Assembly: GCA_035500455.1 (NCBI GenBank)
Contig: DATJXG010000412.1
Coordinates: 1-7,552 of the forward strand
Direction of reading: 5' to 3'
DNA: 7,552 nt
Source of the DNA: DATJXG01 sp035500455
GTDB taxonomy: Bacteria; Acidobacteriota; Terriglobia; Terriglobales; Acidobacteriaceae
Shown one piece after another: positions 1-6,124 of the stretch. Numbering within the stretch: the first letter of the stretch is position 1; each line of letters starts with the position of its first letter. The position numbers and the translations under genes were made by a program. The notes under the pieces were generated by a model. That model had not been told where the DNA came from. It made no database searches and was given only the letters and a program-made list of their open reading frames with translations.

Positions 1-1103
1 ATCCCCACCGAGATGCGCACCAAACCATCGGTGATCCCGATAGCCTTGCGCCCCTTTTCGCCCAGCGCGGCGTGGGTCATGGTCGCAGGGTGCGAAATCA
101 GCGTCTCCACTCCGCCCAGCGACTCTCCCAGCGAACAAACCCGCACCTTCCTAAGGAATTTCTTCGCGTGGCTCAGCGAGCCGGTCTCAAACGTGATCAG
201 CGCCCCGAAGCCGCTCATCTGTTTCTTCGCCAGCTCGTGCTGCGGATGGTTCGGTAATCCGGGATAAAAAACTTTCTTCACTTTTTTGTGGCCCGCGAGG
301 AACTCGGCGACCACCCGCCCACTGGCGTCGTGCTGTTTCATGCGGACCGCCAGCGTCTTCACTCCGCGCAGCACCAGCCAGCATTCGAACGGCGAAAGAA
401 TCGCGCCTGCTGCCTTCTGCACGAAGGCTAGTTTGTCTGCCTGCGCCTGTGTCGTGCACACCACCACCCCGCCCAGGCCGTCGCTGTGGCCGTTGAGAAA
501 TTTGGTGGTGGAATGCACCACCATGTCCGCGCCGAGGGCGATGGGCTGCTGAAAGTATGGCGACATGAAGGTGTTGTCCACCACCAGTTCGACCTTCTTG
601 CGCCGGCAAATCTGGCTGATGGCGGGGATGTCGCTGATGGCCATCAGCGGATTAGTCGGCGTCTCGATGTATACCAGCCTCGTGTTCCGCCGGATGGCCC
701 GCTCGGCATTTTGCGGATCGGTGGTATCCACGTAGGTGAATTCCAGCCCGAAGTCCGCCAGCACCTGGTTGAACAGCCGCGGCACGCCGCCGTAGAGATC
801 GTGTCCACACACCACGTGGTCGCCGGACTTGAGCATAGTGCAGATGGCGTTGGTGGCGGCCATGCCGCTGGCAAAAACTCGCGCCGCCAGCCCGCCTTCC
901 AGAGCCGCCAGGTTGGTCTCCAGGCGGTCGCGCGTAGGGTTGGAGACGCGCGAATATTCGTATCCCTTGTTCTGCCCCAGTTCTTCCTGGACGTATGTTG
1001 AACTGGCGTAAATGGGAACGTTGACCGCGCCGGTGGCGGGATCCGGCTCCTGTCCGGCGTGGATGGCGCGAGTGGAAAATCCAGACTGCTTTTCTTTGCC
1101 CAT
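1..1103 (-). CDS. Cystathionine gamma-synthase / gamma-lyase (MetB/MccB family PLP enzyme), C-terminus cut by window edge
   Basis: Cytosolic fold-type I PLP enzyme of the Cys/Met metabolism family. It either makes cystathionine from an acylated homoserine and cysteine (MetB) or cleaves cystathionine to cysteine (MccB). Seen: ATG at 1103, an open frame of 367 full codons to the edge, and probably only 15-25 residues missing. Motifs in order are YEYSRVSNPTR (about 48-58), ASGMAAT (78-84), the PLP-lysine motif HSTTKFLNGHSD with Lys201, and SLGGVETLISHPATMTHA with Glu333. That Glu is the family position shared by gamma-synthases and gamma-lyases, where cystathionine beta-lyases usually differ, so beta-lyase is disfavoured. 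It follows the cysteine synthase/CBS-like gene on the same strand after 109 bp, suggesting co-transcription. The MccA-like neighbour tilts the call to gamma-lyase (MccB). No clear Shine-Dalgarno precedes the ATG, and a large inverted repeat ends 9 nt upstream of it. Family assignment is firm; reaction direction is not. Confidence 0.9.
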   Translation of the reverse strand, partial: MGKEKQSGFSTRAIHAGQEPDPATGAVNVPIYASSTYVQEELGQNKGYEYSRVSNPTRDRLETNLAALEGGLAARVFASGMAATNAICTMLKSGDHVVCGHDLYGGVPRLFNQVLADFGLEFTYVDTTDPQNAERAIRRNTRLVYIETPTNPLMAISDIPAISQICRRKKVELVVDNTFMSPYFQQPIALGADMVVHSTTKFLNGHSDGLGGVVVCTTQAQADKLAFVQKAAGAILSPFECWLVLRGVKTLAVRMKQHDASGRVVAEFLAGHKKVKKVFYPGLPNHPQHELAKKQMSGFGALITFETGSLSHAKKFLRKVRVCSLGESLGGVETLISHPATMTHAALGEKGRKAIGITDGLVRISVG

Positions 1104-1112
1104 GGCTTAACG

Positions 1113-1206
1113 TGTAGGCGCGGGCGTCCTCGCCCGTGCGGCAGCGCAACTCAGCTCTGGTTACATTCCATAAGCGGACGCACGGACGAGGACGCCCGCG
1201 CTTACA
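1113..1206. repeat. REPIN-like inverted palindromic doublet between the two PLP-enzyme genes
   Basis: Two 28-nt arms (1113-1140 and 1179-1206) are reverse complements at 26 of 28 positions, separated by a 38-nt loop. Each arm is also a small hairpin by itself: in the left arm GCGCGGGCG and CGCCCGTGC flank a TCCT loop. Two palindromic units in inverted orientation is the layout of REP doublets (BIMEs/REPINs). Transcribed from the minus strand, the arms would form a long GC-rich stem that starts 6 nt after the upstream stop codon and ends 9 nt before the downstream ATG. It may stabilise the messenger, separate the two cistrons, or be a parasitic repeat. The pairing is seen; the role is inferred. 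Confidence 0.8.
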
Positions 1207-1212
1207 AGAACC

Positions 1213-2160
1213 TTACACTCCGCCCTCAAAAATCTTCTTCGACAAATACCGCTCCGCCGAATCCGGCACGATCGTCACCACGCGCTTGCCCGCGCCCAGC
1301 CGACGCGCCACCTGCAGCGCCGCAAACACATTCGCGCCGCCGCTCGATCCCGAGAGCACGCCCTCCTGCCCTGCCAGTTCATTCACCGTCGCAAAGGCGT
1401 CGTCATCGGTCACCATCATGATTTCATCGCACACCGAGCGGTCGAAATTTTCCGGCACAAAGCTGGCGCCGATGCCTTCCACCTTATGTTTTCCCGCAGG
1501 CCCGCCGCCCAGCACCGAGCCCTGCGTTTCCACCGCCACTGCCAATGCCGACGGCAGGCGTTCTTTTATGTATCGCGCTACTCCGGTGAAAGTTCCCGCT
1601 GTGCCTGCGCCGATTACCACCGCGTCGATTTTGCCTTCCATCTGGCGGAAGATTTCGTCACCCGTGGTTTCATAGTGATAGTCGGGGTTGGCGGGGTTGC
1701 TGAACTGCCCCGCCATAAACGCGCCGGGATCACCTTGCGCCAGTTCCTGCGCCCGGCGAATCGCGCCCTGCATCGCTTCAGTTTCGGGCGTGCGCGTCAC
1801 CACCGCGCCCAGGGCGCGCATGATGATTACCTTTTCTTCGGAAAAGCCTTCCGGAACAAAAAGCGCAACCTTGTATCCGCGGTTCACACCGATCAGCGCC
1901 AGCCCGATTCCGGTATTGCCCGCGGTGGCCTCTACGATCGTCCCGCCCGGCTGCAAGCGGCCTTCTTCTTCCGCGCGGCGGATCATCCCAATGGCGGCGC
2001 GGTCCTTCACGCTGCCGCCGGGGTTGAGATATTCCAGTTTGGCGAAGACCTCCGCCGAGCTCGCCGGCACGATGCGATTGAATTTGAGGAGTGGGGTTCC
2101 GCCGACCAGCCCGGTGATGTCGTCGGCTATGCGCAGGCACACGCCGCTGCTGGATTTCAT
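1213..2160 (-). CDS. Cysteine synthase / O-acetylserine-dependent cystathionine beta-synthase (CysK/MccA family)
   Basis: Cytosolic fold-type II PLP enzyme, 315 residues, the usual length of the O-acetylserine sulfhydrylase family, with no C-terminal CBS regulatory domain. Motifs, numbered from the ATG at 2160: NPGGSVKDR with PLP Lys52; TAGNTG at 79-84, the substrate loop; the phosphate-binding loop GAGTAGT at 184-190; SGSSGGA at 270-276; and a tail with PDSAERYLSKKIFEGGV. Classical CysK has TSGNTG; the Ala variant and the tail recall Bacillus MccA (YrhA), which joins activated serine to homocysteine in reverse transsulfuration. A gamma-lyase/synthase gene directly downstream fits that role. 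Sulfide-using cysteine synthase remains possible. An in-frame GTG at 2166 exists, but the ATG has a weak AGAG five bases upstream and is preferred. Confidence 0.9.
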   Translation of the reverse strand: MKSSSGVCLRIADDITGLVGGTPLLKFNRIVPASSAEVFAKLEYLNPGGSVKDRAAIGMIRRAEEEGRLQPGGTIVEATAGNTGIGLALIGVNRGYKVALFVPEGFSEEKVIIMRALGAVVTRTPETEAMQGAIRRAQELAQGDPGAFMAGQFSNPANPDYHYETTGDEIFRQMEGKIDAVVIGAGTAGTFTGVARYIKERLPSALAVAVETQGSVLGGGPAGKHKVEGIGASFVPENFDRSVCDEIMMVTDDDAFATVNELAGQEGVLSGSSGGANVFAALQVARRLGAGKRVVTIVPDSAERYLSKKIFEGGV

Positions 2161-2171
2161 TCGCACTCTAC

Positions 2172-2200
2172 AGGTTACGGTCGGAAGGCAAGAGCGTCAA
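2172..2200 (-). promoter_or_regulatory. Possible promoter for the mccA-like gene
   Basis: On the minus strand, TTGACG (2195-2200, 5 of 6 to the -35 consensus) is followed after exactly 17 bp by TAACCT (2172-2177, only 3 of 6 to the -10 consensus). Transcription would start near 2165, leaving only about five leader bases before the ATG at 2160. The -35 is good but the -10 is poor, so this is tentative. Confidence 0.3.
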
Positions 2201-2220
2201 TGAACCAAGAGTAATAGGGA

Positions 2221-2380
2221 AGCAAAACCGTACCCTTTAGGGACGAGGCTTGCCCCGTCCGCTGAGCGAAGCGAGCAAAAAGAGGCAAACGCCAAGCCAT
2301 AAACGAAGGGTTTTGCTTTGGGGTTGCGGGTCCCTATTCCAATCGCTGCGCTCGCCGGGAGGGGCAAGCCCCGCCGCTAC
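2221..2380. repeat. Second inverted palindromic doublet (GGCTTGCCCC family) between the VWA pair and the mccA-like gene
   Basis: Two related units face each other: 2242-2274 on the plus strand and 2343-2375 on the minus strand match at 26 of 33 positions. Each has a palindromic core (GACGAGGCTTGCCCCGTC and GGCGGGGCTTGCCCC-like) followed by a GAGCGAAGCGA/GAGCGCAGCGA tail. A further inverted pair lies nested around them, AGCAAAACC at 2221-2229 against AAGGGTTTTGCTT at 2306-2318. The right unit begins 8 bp past the stop codon of the second VWA gene, so it could end that transcript, although no T-tract follows. The core differs from the element at 1113-1206, so this appears to be a separate repeat family. 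No coding potential is apparent in 2161-2383. Confidence 0.7.
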
Positions 2381-2383
2381 ACG

Positions 2384-3415
2384 TTATGGGGTGCTGGAGG
2401 CAATCCTCTCCTGCCCCGCGTAATACCCGCTGCGCGTCCGCACGATCAGCTTGCCATGCCCTTTGGCGGAAGCCTCCACCCGAATCGCGCGATAGCCGCC
2501 TGCGCTCTTGGGATTGCTGGGCTTGTAACCGATGGTGTACTGATTGCGAATGTCGTGGGCGATCTGGCGGCTGATCTCGTCCACTTGATCCACCGTCTTG
2601 GGGAAAAAAGCCAGGCCGCCGGTGCGGTCCGAAATGATCTGCAAGACACGGCGGGTTTTGTGGCGGCTCTCGTCGCCCAGAATTCCGATGGTATAGATGG
2701 TCGGGCCATTCTCCTGCTGCAGCCGTTTTACCGCCTGTTCCAGGCTCTCGCGGCTGGCGGTGTCTTCGCCGTCGGTTACCACGAACAGAACTTTCTTCTG
2801 CAGGTCCGAGTTCTTGCACTGGTCGGCGGAGGCCACAATCGCGTCATACAACGCCGTTCCCCCGCGGGCCTCCACTTTCTCCAGGGCCTCTTTCAGCTTG
2901 CCGATGTCGCTGGTGAAATCCTGGTCGAGGAAGTACTCGTCGTTGAAGTTCACCACGAACACCTGGTCCTGCGGGTTGCTCGACCGCACCAAGTTGAGCG
3001 CCGCTTTGTTGACCTTGTCGCGCTTCTCCCGCATCGAACCGGAATTATCGATCACAATGCCCATCGCCACCGGAATATCTTCGTGGCGGAACGACGTCAG
3101 AGTCTGCTGCTTGCCGTCCTCGAAGATCTTGAACGCCGAGCGGTCCAGGTTGGTGACCATGCGCTGATCTTTATCCACCACCGTGGCGTGGACCACAACT
3201 TCATCCACTTCTTTCTTGATGACAAACGAACCGCCCTCGCGGGGCACCGTCTGCGGTTCGGGCGGTGGATTGTTGCTATTCGCTTGCGGGGTGCTGGATC
3301 CCGAATTGGTTTGCGGGGCAAAAAAGTGTTGAGCAGGCCTCTCCGCGGCTCTGGTGGTACTCAGCAGGAAAAGGCAGATAAGGAAAGGTAAAAAACCTCT
3401 ATTGCGTTGGTGCAT
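2384..3415 (-). CDS. Secreted VWA-domain protein, VWFA-related Acidobacterial family (second of the pair)
   Basis: 343 residues from the ATG at 3415. Residues 1-24 form a signal peptide (basic MHQRNR, then a FLPFLICLFLL core, cleavage near TTRA/AE). A Pro/Asn/Ser-rich linker spans about 33-58. A short beta-rich region with the family phrase NLDRSAFKIFEDGKQQ precedes the VWA domain. The metal-ion-dependent adhesion site is complete: DNSGSM (123-128), Thr187 in GGTALYDA, and Asp215 in VTDGED. The C-terminus carries NQYTIGYKPSNP and RSGYY, as in TIGR03436 proteins. Expected role is divalent-metal-dependent protein binding in the periplasm or outside the cell; the ligand is unknown. The start lies inside the end of the upstream VWA gene (17-bp overlap) with a GGGA about 5 nt before it, so translation is probably coupled. 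An upstream in-frame GTG (3439) would weaken the signal peptide and is not preferred. Confidence 0.9.
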   Translation of the reverse strand: MHQRNRGFLPFLICLFLLSTTRAAERPAQHFFAPQTNSGSSTPQANSNNPPPEPQTVPREGGSFVIKKEVDEVVVHATVVDKDQRMVTNLDRSAFKIFEDGKQQTLTSFRHEDIPVAMGIVIDNSGSMREKRDKVNKAALNLVRSSNPQDQVFVVNFNDEYFLDQDFTSDIGKLKEALEKVEARGGTALYDAIVASADQCKNSDLQKKVLFVVTDGEDTASRESLEQAVKRLQQENGPTIYTIGILGDESRHKTRRVLQIISDRTGGLAFFPKTVDQVDEISRQIAHDIRNQYTIGYKPSNPKSAGGYRAIRVEASAKGHGKLIVRTRSGYYAGQERIASSTP

Positions 3416-4430
3416 AGTATCCCGTCTTCGCGAACACACGCAGCGGCGGCAACCCTTTGGGTGGGAGTAATTTCACTTTTATTTTACGCCATTTGCCATC
3501 ATGCGTTGGGTTCTTCGGACGGTAACCAATGACATACTGGTTGCGCAACTCAATTCCGATCTTGGTAGCTACATCCGCTAAATCATTGGGGTTATCGATG
3601 GTGAACGAGCGCCCCCCGGTTACTTCCGTAATCTCGTTCAGCAGCGACGGACCGAGCCGCTCCTCGGGCGTGGGGAAGTAATGATCGTAAATCCCGATGG
3701 CGTAAATCAGCGTGTCTGATTCCTTCACCACCGACTTGATCTCGCTTTCGGTGTAGCGGCTGTGATTGTCGCCGCCGTCGGAAACGATCAGCAGCGCCCG
3801 CTTAGGATACTTGGCCTGCCGCATTTTATTCACGCCGAGATAAATCGCATCCAGCAGCGCCGTGCGGCCCTTGGGGACGGTGAATACCAGTTTGCCTTCG
3901 ATGTCTTCCACCGACTGGGTGAAGTCGGAAAGCTGCTCGGGCTTATCGTTAAAGGTGATGACAAAAAATTCGTCCTGCGGATTGGCGGTCTTGAAGAACT
4001 CCGTGACCGCCTCGCGCGCCCGGTCGATCTTGCTGCCCATGCTGCCGCTCATATCGAAAATCACACCCAGCGAAACCGGAGCGTCTTCACTCGAGAAGTG
4101 GCGGATCTCCTGCGGCTGTTTGTCCTCAAAGACCTGAAAATTTTGCTGGTCGAGCCCGGTCACCAGGCGATTCATGGGATCGGTAATAGTTACCGGAACC
4201 AGGACCAGGTTGACGTCTACCTTGTACGGCTTGGTGTGGGTCTTGAGCGAGGCATCGACGATGCCGTTGGCGGGGGGCAGGATGGGCTTGACTTCGGGCT
4301 TGATGTGCACATCGTCGGGCAGCGACTGGGCTAACGCGCCAATCGATACGCAGGACAGCAACCCCGCGCATGTGGCCAGAAACAGGATACGTACCACAGA
4401 AGTGGCGCCAGCATGCACCCTAGCAGGCAT
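3399..4430 (-). CDS. Secreted VWA-domain protein, VWFA-related Acidobacterial family (first of the pair)
   Basis: 343 residues from the ATG at 4430, chosen because AAGGGGG (4434-4440) lies just upstream and the signal peptide begins sensibly there; an in-frame GTG at 4490 is rejected. The signal peptide spans about residues 1-34, with core ILFLATCAGLL and a GALA/QS cleavage site. The family N-terminal segment VDVNLVLVPVTITD...GLDQQNFQVFEDKQPQ leads into a VWA domain with an intact metal site: DMSGSM (126-131), Thr190 in GRTALLDA, and Asp218 in VSDGGDN. It ends with NQYVIGYRPKNP, a Lys-rich strand and TGYYAPTQ. The product is a probable periplasmic or exported adhesion/scaffold protein with no known partner. 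It is a paralogue of the next gene, with the same domain order and the same predicted length, and likely shares its messenger. It is divergent from the DUF1015 gene across a 261-bp spacer. Confidence 0.9.
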   Translation of the reverse strand: MPARVHAGATSVVRILFLATCAGLLSCVSIGALAQSLPDDVHIKPEVKPILPPANGIVDASLKTHTKPYKVDVNLVLVPVTITDPMNRLVTGLDQQNFQVFEDKQPQEIRHFSSEDAPVSLGVIFDMSGSMGSKIDRAREAVTEFFKTANPQDEFFVITFNDKPEQLSDFTQSVEDIEGKLVFTVPKGRTALLDAIYLGVNKMRQAKYPKRALLIVSDGGDNHSRYTESEIKSVVKESDTLIYAIGIYDHYFPTPEERLGPSLLNEITEVTGGRSFTIDNPNDLADVATKIGIELRNQYVIGYRPKNPTHDGKWRKIKVKLLPPKGLPPLRVFAKTGYYAPTQ

Positions 4431-4531
4431 AAGCCCCCTTACGGCGTCGAGCGAGAGGAGGTAGTGGGTAGCCCGAGCTTTCGGTCTCACCAGCCCATGT
4501 TGAGCGGTGAAGAACTACCCTATTGTGGCCG

Positions 4532-4540
4532 ATAGTAACA
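4532..4540 (-). promoter_or_regulatory. Possible extended -10 promoter for the VWA pair
   Basis: On the minus strand, TGTTACTAT has a TG one base before TACTAT (4 of 6 to the -10 consensus), an extended -10 pattern. No convincing -35 lies 16-18 bp upstream. Start of transcription would be near 4525, giving a leader of roughly 95 nt to the ATG at 4430. The 4431-4691 spacer otherwise shows no recognisable riboswitch, small RNA or ORF that I can support. Confidence 0.3.
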
Positions 4541-4656
4541 CACCTGTTGGACGCACGAGACAGGCTTTTTTTCAAACTCGCCTCCTGCTCGTCGAGCGCA
4601 AACTTTTTCCTTCTGCACTTTTGTGTCGCGCTGCCGGCCACGACTCTAAGTCCTCT

Positions 4657-4665
4657 TGCTACAAT
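4657..4665 (+). promoter_or_regulatory. Possible extended -10 promoter for the DUF1015 gene
   Basis: TGCTACAAT carries TG one base ahead of TACAAT (5 of 6 to the -10 consensus). Transcription would begin near 4672, about 20 nt before the ATG at 4692. The short leader is pyrimidine-rich and has no Shine-Dalgarno. This site helps settle the start codon: an in-frame ATG at 4656 would sit upstream of the transcript. No good -35 is visible. Confidence 0.45.
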
Positions 4666-4691
4666 CTCCTTTCTCACAATTCCAATCTCTT

Positions 4692-6005
4692 ATGGCATCC
4701 ATCAATCCCTTTCGGGCGCTTCGCTACGACCCTTCGCGCGTCAGCCTTTCCCAGGTCGTCACTCAGCCATACGACAAAATCACCCCTGAGATGCGGGAAG
4801 GCTATTACGGGGCTAGTCCCTACAACCTGGTCCGTGTCATTTTGGGAAAATCTTCGCCTTCCGACCAACCCGGTGACAACGTCTATACCCGCGCGGCCGG
4901 CTTTTTCCACGACTGGCGGCGGCAGGGCATCCTAGTTCCCGACTCCCAGCCTTCCATCTATCTTTATGTTCAACGCTTTACTGCTCCCGGAGGCAAGGCG
5001 GAACTGGAGCGCCGCGGCTTTATCGGCCTCGGAGGGATCGAAAACTATTCTGCCGGCGTTGTCTTCCGCCACGAGCAGACGCTGTCCAAGCCCAAGGCTG
5101 ATCGACTGGACCTGCTTCGAGCCACCCGCGCCCATTTTGGGCAAATTTTCATGCTCTACAGCGATCCGGCCGGAGAGATGGACGCCCTCCTGCACCCGGC
5201 CGGCCCTCCCGACATGCAAACCGACGACGAGTACGGAGTCTCGCATCAGGTATGGCGCGTTTCTGCTGCTGAGGTCGTCGAAAGCCTGTGCGGCAGGATG
5301 CTGGATAAGAAGCTCATCATTGCCGACGGCCACCATCGCTACGAAACCGCGCTCAACTACCGCAACGAGCGCCGTGCCCAAGCCGAGGCCGCTGGAGCCA
5401 ATGCGGATCTCGAGGCGCCGTATGAACGGGTGATGATGACCTTCGTGAACATGGACAGTCCCGGCCTGGTGATTCTGCCCACACATCGCGTGGTGCATGG
5501 GCTTTCGTCGTTCTCTTCCAAAGAGTTCCGCGACCAGTCCCGGGCTTTTTTCCGGGTGGAGGAAATCGATCCCGAATTCGACGCAGCCCGCGCCACCTCG
5601 ATTCTGCACAAGGCAGGGGAGAGCGGCACGGCGATCCTGGCGGTATCCGCCAACCGCGCCTTTCTGCTCGACCACCCCAAGGCAGCGGACTCCAAAATCT
5701 TTGCCGGGCTTTCGCAGCGGCAGCAGGGCCTCGACGTAGTGCAGCTACATCGCTGCCTGCTCGAGGGCGTGCTCGGCCTCTCCGAGGAATCCATCCGCAA
5801 CCAGCAAAACCTCAGCTACATTCGCGATGCTGACGAGGCCCTGGCCCGGGTGCGCCGCGGTGCCGCTAACGTCGCCTTCCTGATGAACCCGGCCCGCATG
5901 GAGCAAGTGCGCGACATTGCCTTCGCCGGTGAAGTCCTGCCGCAAAAGTCCACCGATTTTTACCCCAAACTGCTAAGCGGCCTGACGATTTACGCTCTCG
6001 AGTAG
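4692..6005 (+). CDS. DUF1015 family protein
   Basis: 437 residues from the ATG at 4692, a normal full length for this widespread, poorly characterised cytosolic family. Landmarks: an N-terminal INPFRALRYDP (4-14), VVTQPYDKI (22-30), SPYNLVRVILG (42-52), HEQTLSKPKADRLDLL (127-142), the signature ADGHHRYETAL (211-221), LHRCLLEGVLGL (352-363) and the C-terminal LPQKSTDFYPKLLSGL (416-431). No signal peptide or membrane segment is seen. From memory, some related proteins have been linked to free-serine phosphorylation, so a kinase-like role touching serine metabolism is conceivable, but I cannot establish it from sequence. The gene is monocistronic, divergent from the VWA pair and convergent with hemW. 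An upstream in-frame ATG at 4656 adds 12 residues unlike the family N-terminus and lies before the likely promoter, so it is rejected. Confidence 0.92.
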   Translation: MASINPFRALRYDPSRVSLSQVVTQPYDKITPEMREGYYGASPYNLVRVILGKSSPSDQPGDNVYTRAAGFFHDWRRQGILVPDSQPSIYLYVQRFTAPGGKAELERRGFIGLGGIENYSAGVVFRHEQTLSKPKADRLDLLRATRAHFGQIFMLYSDPAGEMDALLHPAGPPDMQTDDEYGVSHQVWRVSAAEVVESLCGRMLDKKLIIADGHHRYETALNYRNERRAQAEAAGANADLEAPYERVMMTFVNMDSPGLVILPTHRVVHGLSSFSSKEFRDQSRAFFRVEEIDPEFDAARATSILHKAGESGTAILAVSANRAFLLDHPKAADSKIFAGLSQRQQGLDVVQLHRCLLEGVLGLSEESIRNQQNLSYIRDADEALARVRRGAANVAFLMNPARMEQVRDIAFAGEVLPQKSTDFYPKLLSGLTIYALE

Positions 6006-6124
6006 GAGTTGGGAGAATCGTGGAAGAGGGTCATGGAAGAGGGGCACTGCAGCGCCCGGTAAGCTACCCCAGACAGTCAGGCGCTTCAGCGCACACGGCA
6101 ACGGTTGCATCTCTCGACTCTTCG
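6006..6124. other. Convergent spacer between DUF1015 and hemW, no clear terminator
   Basis: 119 bp separate two converging stop codons. A bidirectional terminator would be expected, but I see only weak hairpins, such as GCGC-TTCA-GCGC at 6081-6092, and no T-tract next to a stem. A 10-bp direct repeat TGGAAGAGGG occurs at 6021-6030 and 6034-6043. Termination here may be Rho-dependent; that is inference. Confidence 0.4.

Noticed and set aside
652..1149. Minus-strand open frame of 165 codons overlapping the MetB/MccB-type gene
   Set aside because: It is an out-of-frame shadow: the true reading frame gives continuous family motifs through the same bases and is open to the window edge.
1486..2214. 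Plus-strand open frame of 242 codons opposite the mccA-like gene
   Set aside because: It lies opposite a complete PLP enzyme with all motifs; the antisense translation is Arg/Ala/His-rich and resembles nothing.
2239..2276. Rho-independent terminator in the left palindromic unit
   Set aside because: The stem is strong, but no T-tract follows on either strand at the right distance, and an inverted partner unit shows it belongs to a repeat.
2318..3391. Long plus-strand open frame of 357 codons opposite the second VWA gene
   Set aside because: It is antisense to a gene with a clear VWA fold, signal peptide and metal site. Its own translation shows no recognisable domain, and GC-rich codon bias readily leaves antisense frames open.
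4431..4490. Upstream GTG start (4490) extending the first VWA protein by 20 residues
   Set aside because: It would bury the signal peptide behind an extra segment, and the ATG at 4430 has a strong AAGGGGG ribosome site.
3399..4490. Lipoprotein signal (LLSC) in the first VWA protein
   Set aside because: Leu at the -2 position does not fit a lipobox well, and a good type I cleavage site (ALA/Q) follows after more hydrophobic residues.
4431..4691. Possible riboswitch or structured RNA in the divergent spacer
   Set aside because: Only short stems were found, for example CCGA-AAGC-TCGG near 4472-4484, and 6-bp pairings over long loops; no known conserved core could be recognised.
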